This document shows positions 1-9,636 of a stretch of DNA of 64,000 bases, piece by piece. The first letter of the stretch is position 1; each line of letters starts with the position of its first letter. The position numbers were made by a program, and so were the translations under genes. This DNA is from Chaetoderma sp. LZ-2023a (taxonomy: Eukaryota; Mollusca; Caudofoveata; Chaetodermatida; Chaetodermatidae). The DNA lies in the NCBI GenBank assembly GCA_034401795.1, contig CM067374.1, positions 94,022,398 to 94,086,397 of the forward strand. The letters run 5' to 3'. The notes below the pieces were generated by a model that made no database searches, had not been told where the DNA came from, and saw only the letters and a program-made list of their open reading frames with translations.

Positions 1-104
1 GGAAAAAATATTCCATCAACACGCGAGTTCAAAAGCACATACGAAATCTCGGAAAACAATTAAAAAAAAATCAAACTTTCCCAGCTACATTTTTCTGTCC
101 AACT

Positions 105-2030
105 GTGAAAACTGGCTCTGTGGATGGTCCAACTGCTACAGCAAGTTGCTCTAATTCGATGTGTGATCTGCCATATGGAGCTCCTAAGAACATAGCCAGT
201 CATTCTTGTGTTAGGAAGCCAGAGGTAAAGCCACATATCAATTTCTATGACAGAAAATCTAATGCTGAGGCCATGACATTAGGTTTCTTAGCAGAGCATT
301 CACTACCATTCACAATGTCAAAACAATTGTTGGATTATGCTAAGGAAATGTCAAGAGACAAGAAAGTATAGGACTCTGTAAGTATGGAAAGTACCACCGC
401 TTTCTATAAAATGTGCTACGGCTTAGCAGATTCGTATCACAAACGCTTTGTGTCAGATCTCAAATTCTGTAAGTTTTTGCTTAATGTTGATGAAGGCTTT
501 GGTAATAATAAGGAAACGGTTTAGCGAGGATGAACATGAGACTGTTGTAAAACATTACGCCTCTGTGTCAGTGACTGTCGTTAATGCTCAGACATTGTTT
601 ACTAAAGTGATGAAACTTTTTGAAACATGATGGAATACCATGAGAAAATCTTGCCTCCAATCTCTCAGATTCAACAAATTACATGCGTGGAAAGAAAACA
701 GGATTTGAAACTAAACTTCGTGAGGCTGCACCACATCTAACAGATGTTGATGGTGATGTGTGTCACCATGTTCACAATGTTGTTAAGTCATTTTGTGAAC
801 ATCTTGATCACCATATTGAGAAACTCTTAGATGATATTCATAGAGATTTTTATTATAGTCCCGATCTTAGAGAAAACCTTGAGGAGATATGCGCTATAGT
901 AGGCTCGAAGTTCACTACACCAAAGCAGAGGATTCCCCATAGATGGCTATCTGTTCTTGACACCTCTCTACCAATTCTAGAAATGTTACCAGCTCTGACA
1001 GTGTATTATTACACGTGGTTGCGAACATATGATGACAAAATAACATATGAAGACATCTATAATGAGGCAGTAGACTCTGTCTCCGCGTTTAGTAAGAGAG
1101 AGCTGAATAAAATTGCTGATCAAATAAGTCTTAAGAAGTTAACTGATGATCGATTGGCAAGAAAGCGAAGGATAGTTGACAAACTGTTCTATGTTAGACA
1201 AAAGACCCTTTTGTATTTAACCATGTACACAGAGGTACTGCCTATGTTTAAATCCTTCATTATGAAATTTGAGCAGAATATTCCCATGATGCACTGCCTG
1301 TATGATGAACAGCTAGGGCTAGTGAAGAACTAACTAGCATGCTTCATAAAGCATGAAGTTTTACAGCCATTCTCTGGAAAAGAACTAAAAGCGCTTGCTG
1401 TTTCAGATTCTTGTAGTCATCACCAACGGTCAGATATGTATGTACGATTCGATACGTCAAAACTTCTCTTCTCATAAAAGGCTAAAGACGCAGTAACTAA
1501 GAAACACATGAACTTATTTCCAAGATCCACTTCCTCTATCGCTAACATGGTTAAACAAACATTATTAAGCAGTGAATTTCAAGAGAAGATGCTAGCAGCA
1601 TATGTAAAGTCAGGTAATTACATTCTGACAAAGTTTCCACTAACCAACAAACTTCTCCAATGTCTGTCGACTATAGACCCCAAAGTCCAAGGGAACTCGG
1701 TCATTTGCAGGATGTTAAAGAGATTGAGACAACATTTTCCTACCGTTCTGAAAGACTATGAAGAAGCTGACTATGACAAGGAGGTATCCATGTTGCATTT
1801 AGATCCTTGTCTGCCTGATGTTTCTGACTGTTCTAATCAACCTGTTAGGGTTGATAAGTGGTGGGCCATGCTTTTTCGAGATGATAAGTATCCTAAGCTA
1901 AGTAAAGTTATTAGAGTATTTTTACTGGTCCATGTGAGGAACACTCATTTAGTCAGATGAATAACCTAGTCAATAAGGAGACCAACCGTTTGAAAATTAA
2001 GCAATTCAGACTGTCCGGTATCAATTGAAC
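105..2030 (+). pseudogene. hAT-like transposase remnant
   Basis: Broken open stretches at 105-371 (continuing past a stop to about 522), 448-630, 683-1333 and 1508-1960 read as one decayed transposase. The order matches the hAT RNase-H-like fold: an N-terminal stretch with AEAMTLGFLAEHSLPF; a first acidic site in LNVDEGFGNN; a second acidic site followed by a C-x2-H motif (DVCHHVHN, about 755-780); the hAT tryptophan in HRWLSVLDTS (about 940-965); and a C-terminal part with DKWWAMLF and YPKLSKVIRV resembling the dimerisation region. At least three frameshifts and several stops make it non-functional. The first stretch has no ATG, so the 5' end may lie left of the window. No terminal repeats were identified. 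The superfamily is fairly clear from motif order; the family is not. Confidence 0.62.
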
Positions 2031-2439
2031 GTGCAGAAGAAAACGGCTCTTCAGGTATTTCACAGGGGCGGCATACACTATGATCCTGTTGATAAACATG
2101 TGTGCTACAGTTTGCAAACATTGTATGGATGATATAAGAGTGGCCTCAAAGAGAAATCAGAGCAGATAAGATTGAAATCTAAGGAGTAAATTAACTCAGG
2201 TTAAGAAAAAAACAATTTCTATTCATGATCGGGCAAGAAAGGCTATTAAGCAGATCATTAAGCAGAAACTGTGTGCAAATGTTAAGTCGTCAATTAAGAA
2301 CAGGCCAAATAAGAGATCAAAACCATCTAAGGCGGTTGAGCCTGTTTCTAAGCAGATACAGCATTAGCTAACTATTGTTTTATTCTCTTAGCCCTTTAAC
2401 ACAAATTTATTTAAGAAATTTTTATTTTATCATATTTGC

Positions 2440-2995
2440 AGATCAGGAGTATTTTTTCCCACAAATTTTCCACTATAATGACTGGCTCAGGGTTTCTCAT
2501 TACATTAAAAGTTTTGGAGGTCCCGAGTACCTCATCTGGGAGTCCCAATGTAAAATCTCTGGAACCCCCTCTCGGTGTTGTAGGTATTTGGAGTAGAAAA
2601 ATATAACATTAATTGGTATTTAACTCAAAACTTGAAAATTTTGAAAATAAATTGGGTTGATGTTGGCTGTTGCTGCCTTAGGCAACAACAGTTTCCAGTC
2701 AAATAATTTCAAAATTTTCAACAGAATAAATTTTAGATTATAGAGAATATTAAGGACTAATGGCTGCACATGATGTCATGGTGGTCCATGGGACCCTTTG
2801 CAACTACTTTTGGGGGTCTAAAGTTGCATTTTGATACCACAGAAACCATGGACTGGCTATTGGCAAAAGTAGTCTCATTGGTCTGCAAGATTCATCCAAA
2901 AACTGTTTCTGCAGTGGTTTATAGAAATGTGTATTTGGCTAATAGACATTTATACAAACCACTGCAAAGCAGTTGTTGGTGATATGTGTTTTAAA
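2440..2995. repeat. Dispersed repeat with GGGTCCC-type tracts
   Basis: The stretch begins with half of a palindromic MITE (CACTATAATGACTGGCTC near 2470). It continues with sequence about 'ggaggtcccgagtacctc' and 'ggtccatgggaccctttgc', similar in order to 22840-23100. The small open frames here have no recognisable domain. It looks like an old dispersed repeat. Confidence 0.4.
2620..2730. repeat. Palindromic MITE, family B copy
   Basis: Left arm GAAAATTTTGAAAATAAATT and right arm AATAATTTCAAAATTTTCAA are near reverse complements around a centre with GCTGTTGCTGCC and GGCAACAACAG. The same hairpin recurs many times in the window, for example at 19440, 20015, 24505 and 36383. Confidence 0.7.
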
Positions 2996-3394
2996 TGTAG
3001 ATTGTATTTTTAAGACATTTTATTTTTTGGTCAGTTTTTATGTTAAAGGGTTACTTGAACAGCTTCAGCTGTCATCAGTATTGTTATTAGTGTAAATAAT
3101 ATTGCACAAACTAACATTAGCTGTCCTAATTTTCACACTGGGGTGCAATGCAGAAAATGTGACTTGTGCATAGTATTCAGCCTGAAAATTAGCGCAGTAT
3201 ATCTTGGTTGATATTTTGCACAAGTTTAATAAATGTTTAGTGATTTGATTAGTTGGTGTAGGCTTACAATATATAGATATCAGTTATTTAACAACAAAGA
3301 AAACATGACAGTGGTACATGTAGGAATATATGAAGTTCCACTGGACACGCTATGGCACCAGCAGTGACCAACATGATTGCATTCGGTAAGATAA

Positions 3395-3396
<2 letters not shown>

Positions 3397-3426
<30 letters not shown>

Positions 3427-3431
3427 ATAAT
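3397..3431. repeat. (TA)n microsatellite
   Basis: About 13 uninterrupted TA units, ending in TAATAATAAT. Confidence 0.9.
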
Positions 3432-3456
3432 CATTACAGGTATCTTATTAATTGAA

Positions 3457-3592
3457 ATCCAGATAAAGAGAGGACATCAGTGACATGGTGTTAAATGTAG
3501 GTAATAAGCCTGAAAATAAGAATTATTTTCAGGCTTATTACCTACATTTAAATCCATGTAATTGCTGTCCTCTCTTTATCTGAATTTCAAGA
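3457..3592. repeat. 136-bp near-perfect palindrome
   Basis: Outer arms 'aatccagataaagagagga' and 'tcctctctttatctgaattt', and inner arms 'gtaataagcctgaaaataag' and 'ttattttcaggcttattac', are reverse complements around a very short centre at about 3520. No other copy of this inverted repeat was recognised. It is probably a foldback or MITE element. Confidence 0.75.
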
Positions 3593-3726
3593 CAACCATA
3601 CAGGAAAATTGTGACTATTTTCTAATTTGGCATCCAGCCATTGCTTCTCCAGGACTCCCATTAGGCATCAACAGCTTCTCTAAATACACCTCAGACTTCA
3701 AGTACGTCCATCTACCTGTGTGCCTA

Positions 3727-3852
3727 ATTTGACCTGAACTAGTGAGGCCAAAAGACCTTAAACCTCTTAAGTGTGGGTGGCAATATGTACAAAATGCGTA
3801 CATATTGTCACCCACATTTAAGGTGTCTTTTGGCCTCACTAGTCGCGATCGA
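3727..3852. repeat. About 125-bp palindrome
   Basis: Arms 'ctagtgaggccaaaagacct' and 'gtcttttggcctcactagt' flank a second inverted pair, 'gggtggcaatatgtac' and 'gtacatattgtcaccc', with a short AAAATGC centre. The minus-strand open frame 3615-3890 is a by-product of this palindrome. Confidence 0.75.
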
Positions 3853-4099
3853 ATTTCTGGCGGTAAATATTCTCTTTCATGTACTTGCAAAATTATTTTA
3901 TTTTACAATAAAGCAGAGTAAAATAGACCAGGTTCACAGCTAACAGAATGACCATAATTAACACCAGAAATGCAGATGCTCTCTAAGAGCATCTAGAATG
4001 AAATAATTTCTGGGGACCCCCCCAGACCCCCGGCTGAGGCATTTGGCTTCACGTGCCGCTTTGCAGCACTTTCACGCCTTCGGCAATAGTTTCAGTTAA

Positions 4100-5575
4100 T
4101 TTTGTCAGAGGCCACCTTGATCTTTGGTCACACCAGGATTTTGTTCGGGTCTGGTAGCCAGGCAGGGAGGTCGATGTTCCATCCGGCATCTTCCACCCGG
4201 ATTTCATTCTATCCAGAGTGTGGATGCAGTATGCCGGCTCCCATGCTGGAGCCGATGGATTGTGTTGATTCTGTGTCTGGCGATTCGCTAGACACTGGAG
4301 CCACAAGTAGTCGAGCCACGGACCCACTTCAAATTGGAAGTTTGGTCCGTAACTCTCAGCGTGGATCGTCGGTGGCTTTCTCATCCAAGGGCGAGAAGAA
4401 GGATGAAAATGGTAGTCCTTTAATGGACGAATCATTATTCTGCACCGAGGCTGAGCAGGTTCTTGGCTGGATGTCTGACCATCTCGGGCTGGATGTCTGA
4501 CCATCTCAGGTTGGCATCTGACCAAGGATTTCAGCGCGATCCGGCGATGGAACGGATGTCAGAGCATGCGGCTAGTGCTCTGTCGAGTGGCTTTTCGGCC
4601 ATGCCTACCCTTCTGTTGGATACTCAGTCTTCCGACATGTTGGAAGTCGCGGCGTACTGCTTGGTTCAGCTGGAGTACACAATACCAAAGACCCTAAGGG
4701 GTAGGGTCCATTTTCCGGAGCAGGCCTACCATCAGTATGCCCGTGTTCCTCCGCTTTCAGTCGGGGAACGTGAAGCTCTGAATAGGCCGTTAGCTGGGAA
4801 ATCCAAGGGTCGTTCTCGACCCTTGGTTTCGCAAACTAACAAGGATGCGTTCAATGAGCTAACGCTTATTGAGGATGCAGCGAGAGCGGTTATGGCTGCT
4901 CTCTCGCATGGCTGTACCGTCCTGCAGGGGATGCTGACCTGCGCGGTGGGAGGTGGGGGAAGTGCCAGAGGCTGGTCCCGGAGTTGTCCGGGACACCATG
5001 CGCTTATCCCAAGATTGCCTGGCCAGGGTGATCACCAGATCATTGGCAGAGCGGATGAGAATGGTTCTCGATTGTGTGGAACCAGGACCAGAGATGAGGG
5101 CTGCATTGTCTTCTGCGCCCTTCATTGGTCCGGGCTTGTTTGGCAGCTCGGCAAGACAAGCTATCTCCAAGGTTGCGTCCATGGTTGCAGAGCAGGAGGT
5201 TGTCGGCAAGTAGTGGAAGTCGACCAAAAGGACTCGGCCGCAACAGTCCTATCAGCAACACAGACCAAAGCAGCAGAGGCAACGACAGAGATCGCCCTTC
5301 CGTCCGTCTGGCCGTGATGCCCATCGGTCATCTGGTTCTCAGGGACCTGGCCATTCGTCTTCATACACGTCCTCTAATAAGAGGCCGTATGAAGATGACA
5401 GGAATGGTGTTGGCTCAGGATGCTGCGGCTACCGTAAGGATAGGCATGGTGGTGGTTCCGGGCCGGCGTGCTCCAAGAAGCCGCGAGGTGGCCGTGGGGA
5501 CTATCCTGATGGTATTCTGGCGGGATCTGTACCGGTGGCGCCAGGAACGCAGGGAGTCGAGAAGCTTCACCAAAA
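4100..5575 (+). pseudogene. DIRS ORF1 (gag-like) fragment, copy 2
   Basis: Aligned by eye with ORF1 of copy 1, this begins at the equivalent of DVPSGIFHP and continues through LEPMDCVDSVSGDSLDTG, SSKGEKKDENGSPLMDES, ASALSSGFSAMPTLLLD, YHQYARVPPLSVGEREALNR and MRLSQDCLARVITRSLAERM, ending in the basic, glutamine-rich tail. The cysteine-rich N-terminal domain is missing. The reading frame jumps several times, for example near 4200, 4480 and 4940. A 23-bp unit (CTGGATGTCTGACCATCTC) is duplicated at 4468-4506, which copies 1 and 3 do not show. It is no longer translatable as one protein. Confidence 0.8.
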
Positions 5576-5599
5576 CGATTTAATGTCTTGTCGCACAAC

Positions 5600-6470
5600 A
5601 TAGACTTTGAGCTGTGTGCAGATTCCTACCGTCGGAGGCAGACTTCAGCTGTTCTCAACCCAGTGCGAACACGTCGTGCAAGATTGTTTACTCTGTCATT
5701 GGCTAAGAAACAGCTATGAACCAGACTGGCTCATCTGTCAATCGTTAGTTCTGTTAACGTCAACTCCCGTATGGACTCCTGTTCCAAGGGGATCCAATCG
5801 TCTAGATGTCATTTGTTCAGAAATCAAAGATCTTCAGCGATAGAATGCGATTCATTTAGTCTGCGATCAGTCCTCCATGGGCTTCTATTCGATAATTTTC
5901 CTCGTTCCGAAATGCACCGGAGGTTGGAGACCGATTCTCAACCTCAAACCGCTGAACAAATTCATTCTTTCACCAAAATTACAGATGGAGACTGGCAGCG
6001 GAGATGACAGGGCTGAGAAAAGGCATGTGGGCAGTATCGATAGATCTGAAGGACGCATATTTTCATATTCCAATGTCAATTGTTTTTCAGAAATGCCTTC
6101 GCTTTGCATTCCAAGACAATGTCTGGGAGTTCAATGCATTACCGTTTGGTCTGACCACAGCCCTGAGGGTCTTCACCAAAGGTGTTCTTGCCATGACTTC
6201 TTATCTGCGCAGGAGAATCATAGCTGTTCATACCTACGTAGACGACTGGCTGCTGAAGGCGGGGAATCCAGTCACACTGCGCAACAATCTTCAGATAGTC
6301 CTGGCCTTACTAAAGGACCTAGGATGGATTGTAAATCTAGAGACATCAGAATTGACTCCATCCCTGGAGTTTGTGTATCTGGGAATTCTTTTGAATCTCA
6401 GGGATGGTGTCTTTTCCGGCGGAGAGCAGAGTCAAGTTTGCTTGCAGTTCTGGGGTGTATTTCTCTAGGA
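5600..6470 (+). pseudogene. DIRS reverse transcriptase, copy 2
   Basis: RT-domain blocks are visible but spread over frames: PKCTGGWRPILNLKPLNKFI (about 5910-5965), then in another frame VSIDLKDAYFHIPMS (motif A) and LPFGLTTALRVFTKGV, with the active-site box YVDDWLLKA at about 6236-6260. The frame ends shortly after YLGILLNLRDGV at 6468. The break between the first block and motif A shows decay. It would copy the element RNA if intact. Confidence 0.82.
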
Positions 6471-7490
6471 GCCTATCTGACGGCGCATCAATTTCTCATA
6501 ATACTTTGTTTGCTAGTATCGCTAGAGAAGGTGGTGCCTTATGCAGCACACAGGTGCAGGCCGATTCAGATGTACTTAATGTCATTCTGGTTTCAGAGAA
6601 AGGATCCGTTATCTCTGAGGATTCCAGTAAAAGAGCCATTGATACGCCATCTTCAGTTATCAGAACAGAATCGCCTGCGAGGTGTTCATCTACAAAATCC
6701 TCAACCGCAGATGTCCCTCTTCACAGATGCATCGACGACGGGTTGGGGAGCAGTATTGGATGATCTGTCAGGGGAATGGGATTGGACCAATGCGCAGAAA
6801 CATATGAATGTTCTCGAATTATTAGCGGTGGCATTAGCAGTTAAAAAATTCGAGAGCTTAATCCAAGACAAGATTGTCCTAATAAGAATAAACAACTCCA
6901 CAGTGGTGTCTCATCTGAACCTCCATGGCGGAACAAGGTCACCAGAGTTGTGCATGATGATATGGAACCTTCTGCTGTGGTGCCAAGAGAGGAATGTTAT
7001 TCTTCGGGCAGCACACGTTCCAGGAAGATTGAAAATCCTAGTGTATGCTCTCAGTCGAAGGACGGTTTGTCGTCTGACAGAATGGCAGCTCAACCAGTCG
7101 GTAGCGGAAGTTCTATTCAAACATTGGGGCAAGCCAAATGTGGATCTATTTGCGATGAAAGAAAATGCAAAGATGGTCACATACGTGTCACCGATCCCGG
7201 ACCCACTAGCTCTAGCAGTAGACGCACTGACGATAAGTTGGAAAGAAATGTATGCATACACGTATCCTCCTATGATTCTCATCCCAAAAATTCTGGCAAA
7301 GATAAGAGAGGGCATTTGCCAAGTACTACTGATCGCCCCTCATTGGCCAGGCCGATCATGGTTTACAGATGCAATCCAATCCCTCTTTCAGACAGAAGGG
7401 ATCTGATTTTTCACGACAGACTGGAGATGTTCCGATTGATTGCATGGATGTTATCAAGCAGGGAGCAATTGAGGATGGCTTTTTTTTAGC
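6430..7490 (+). pseudogene. DIRS RNase H and Dam-like domain, copy 2
   Basis: The frame containing LGAYLTAHQF, LFTDASTTGWGA, MNVLELLAVALAV and NVDLFAMKENAKMVTYVSPI corresponds to RNase H followed by the Dam-like methyltransferase-related domain of DIRS elements. The first two RNase H acidic residues remain (TDAS, LLEL). The third is changed (RINNSTVV instead of RTDNSTVV in copy 1), and the fourth position reads LVYALSR instead of LADALSR. RNase H would therefore be inactive. The frame ends after FRLIAWMLSSREQLRMAFF. Confidence 0.82.
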
Positions 7491-8437
7491 AAGCAGCAAA
7501 ATGTGTCGCCTCAGCCAGAAGAGGGTCAACTACCAGAACATATAATTATAGAATCAACAAATTTGCAGAATGGTGCAAGAGAAGAGATAATCCCTTTTGT
7601 GCATCTTTTCAACATGTAGCAGATTTTATCTGTCATTTATACGAGGTTGACAAACTTGTACCTTCAAGCCTAGCATATAAGTCTGCATTAGCTTCAGTCG
7701 TTCCCAGTCTGGCCTTAGTAGGAGTGGAGAACAAAACCTTGAATGAAGTTATTAAAGGAATGAGCAATCTGCGACCTAGACAGCTAATTCCTATCTCTTG
7801 TTCTACAGGTTTTAGGGCATGCTCCCTTTGAACCAATTAGATCCATAGATATTAAACTGTTGACTATTAAGTCAGTTTTCTTGGTTGCAGCAACGTCGGC
7901 GAGAAGGAGAAGCGAAATTCATGTGCTTACTGCCGAACAAGACCATTTTGTCATTACAGTTGAAGGTTTAAGACTATTACCATGTTTTTGTTTCCTGGCA
8001 AAGAATCAGTCACTTAAATATCCAGGACAGCCGATCAATTTGCCAAGTTTAGTTAGGCATGACCCAAGCTCTTCTGCTTGGTGTCCTGTCAGATGTCTGA
8101 AGATGTATAAGAAACGTCCTGAGGAGTGGAGAGGTGGCCTGAAATGTGATTATGTCTCAAAGCTCCTAATCTTCATGCCTCGTAAGACACTATTTCTCAT
8201 TGGATAGTTGATGCTATTCAGATGTTGCATAAAATTGCAACAGGAAAGCAGATTGATCGTGCGAATGCCCATCATGTCCGAGCACTAGCAGAAGCATGTA
8301 TAACGGTGTCTCTTTAGAGGAGGTGATGTCTGTAGCACAAGAGCATGTCGAGTCGTCATTTACTGATTTCTACCTTCACGATATCTCCAGCGCACTTAAT
8401 CCGGTGGCCGTCGCCAATTTGTCGAATCTCAGTTAAA
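7490..8437 (+). pseudogene. DIRS tyrosine recombinase, copy 2
   Basis: Pieces matching the recombinase of copy 1 can be read across frames: AAKCVASARRGSTTRTYNYR, KALASV-like blocks, NKTLNEVIKGMSNLRPRQ, then ATSARRRSEIHVLTAEQDHF (with the first catalytic arginine) and FLAKNQSLKYPGQPINLPSL at 7860-8207, and the NAHHVRALA and FTDFYLHD regions further on. Deletions and stops around 7680, 7800 and 8190-8300 disrupt it. Confidence 0.8.
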
Positions 8438-9024
8438 GCCACGTCCGACCACGCTTATCACATACGTAGGGTTCTTCCACAGGCACTGATACTGGCGATG
8501 CTTATGGACTGTGAATGACCGTGGATTGGGCAAAGCTCGTGCGATGATCAAGAAAGACCAAGCACTCAGAATGGTGAGTGTTTTCTTAGTTTAAGTGACT
8601 AATATTAATTTACTTAGTCAAATTCCCAGACTGGTTAAGTGAAATGTCTGGTTCAAGAGTATCTTATTCATTGCAATAGACAACAGACTTGAAAATCTAA
8701 TCAAAATACTGATAGTTTTTTCAAAATTAGAAGTTGTAGTAGCTTCTTTTCACTCTCCTGGGCTGTCCTAGCCGAGACTTGGGGTTGACATGGGTCTGGT
8801 GGGTGTTGCCTCCCTTTTTGACAACCGTCTGGAATTTGTGCGGAGAAATGACGGGCGGGGGAGCACGGTCTAGACTGGAAGTGTAGCACTCTATAAGTCA
8901 GATGGCGAGACCCAAGCGTATGCTGGGGTTCCCAGTCTCTTCACAACCTGTCGGATGGTAGATGAGAGCTGTTTTGAGCCTCCCCTCCTCCCACTAGAGT
9001 TTCTTGGCTGTCGAAATCCGGAGT
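8438..9024 (+). other. DIRS copy 2 3' untranslated region
   Basis: Non-coding sequence between the recombinase end and the internal complementary region, matching in order the reverse complement of 25079-25687 in copy 1 (for example the 'ccgaaatc'/'gatttcgg' segment beside the complementary region). No gene was recognised. Confidence 0.65.
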
Positions 9025-9124
9025 TTATCATAATAGTACATCTGGTAAGTATTATTCGAAGTAGAATAAAAAAAGCATCCGCTTTTGTTTCTAGGAGAAT
9101 TGATAATACTTACCAGATGTACTA
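9025..9124. repeat. DIRS internal complementary region, copy 2
   Basis: Reads TTATCATAATAGTACATCTG, then TATTATTCGAAGTAGAAT, then AAAAAAAGCATCCGCTTTTG, ending TACTTACCAGATGTACTA. The halves match the family's 5' end type and 3' end type joined head to tail. In this family the region is a copy of the circle junction that would template completion of the ends. Confidence 0.82.
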
Positions 9125-9193
9125 TGACCCGTCTCAGCCACCCCACTGACCTGAGGCTGAGCTGCTTTCGCTGTTTGTCAAGACAAATATACG

Positions 9194-9350
9194 ACGAATC
9201 TGACTGTAGTTGGGAATTGACTCGATACCTGGAATGGTAATTTCTGGACACAGTATGGGCAGGATCATGGAGAGTGCAGAGTTTTAATTGTTTATTTTGA
9301 GCTAGACTAGATAATAGACATTATCATAATAGTACATCTGGTAAGTTGTG
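9194..9350 (+). repeat. DIRS 3' inverted terminal repeat, copy 2
   Basis: The segment running CGAATCTGACTGTAGTTGGG .. GTACATCTGGTAAG matches the terminal repeats at 24753-24908 (reverse complement), 31331-31486 and 46783-46938. The 3' extension GTAGAAACAAAAGCGGATGC and a T-run follow to 9390. The partner repeat is missing because of 5' truncation. Confidence 0.82.
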
Positions 9351-9390
9351 TCAATTCTCGTAGAAACAAAAGCGGATGCTTTTTTTATTC

Positions 9391-9636
9391 AAACAGTCCC
9401 CCATATAACTGCTCTTTTTATCAGCAGCGCATAGGACAATATGTCTGTCAGTCTATGTATCTGTTTGTCTGTCACGGCACATACACTTGTATGGTACTAT
9501 CAGAATTCTGTAATACTGTAATGGTTCTATGGACTTCTGTTACTCAAGTGTATTCATGGAATGGATGGCGAGATGTGAAGATGATCTGAGGAAATATTAC
9601 AGGTTAGAGATATGGAAATAGCAAACCATTTATTAG
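9391..9636. other. Unassigned spacer
   Basis: Short stretch with GTCTGTCAGTCTATGTATCT-like low complexity. No gene, RNA or repeat family was recognised. Confidence 0.4.

Larger units (their letters stand above)
4090..9390 (+). mobile_element. DIRS retrotransposon copy 2, 5'-truncated and decayed
   Basis: Plus-strand copy of the same family as the elements at 24715-31500 and 44218-46954. It contains the second half of ORF1 (about 4100-5575), RT (about 5610-6470), RNase H plus Dam-like domain (about 6430-7490), tyrosine recombinase (about 7490-8437), the internal complementary region (9025-9124) and the 3' inverted terminal repeat (9194-9350), ending at 9390. The 5' inverted repeat and the first part of ORF1 are absent; homology fades at about 4090-4130. 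Many frameshifts and stops and lost RNase H residues mark it as dead. Confidence 0.88.

Noticed and set aside
3397..3431. TA run as an origin or promoter
   Set aside because: Simple microsatellite; no other supporting signal.
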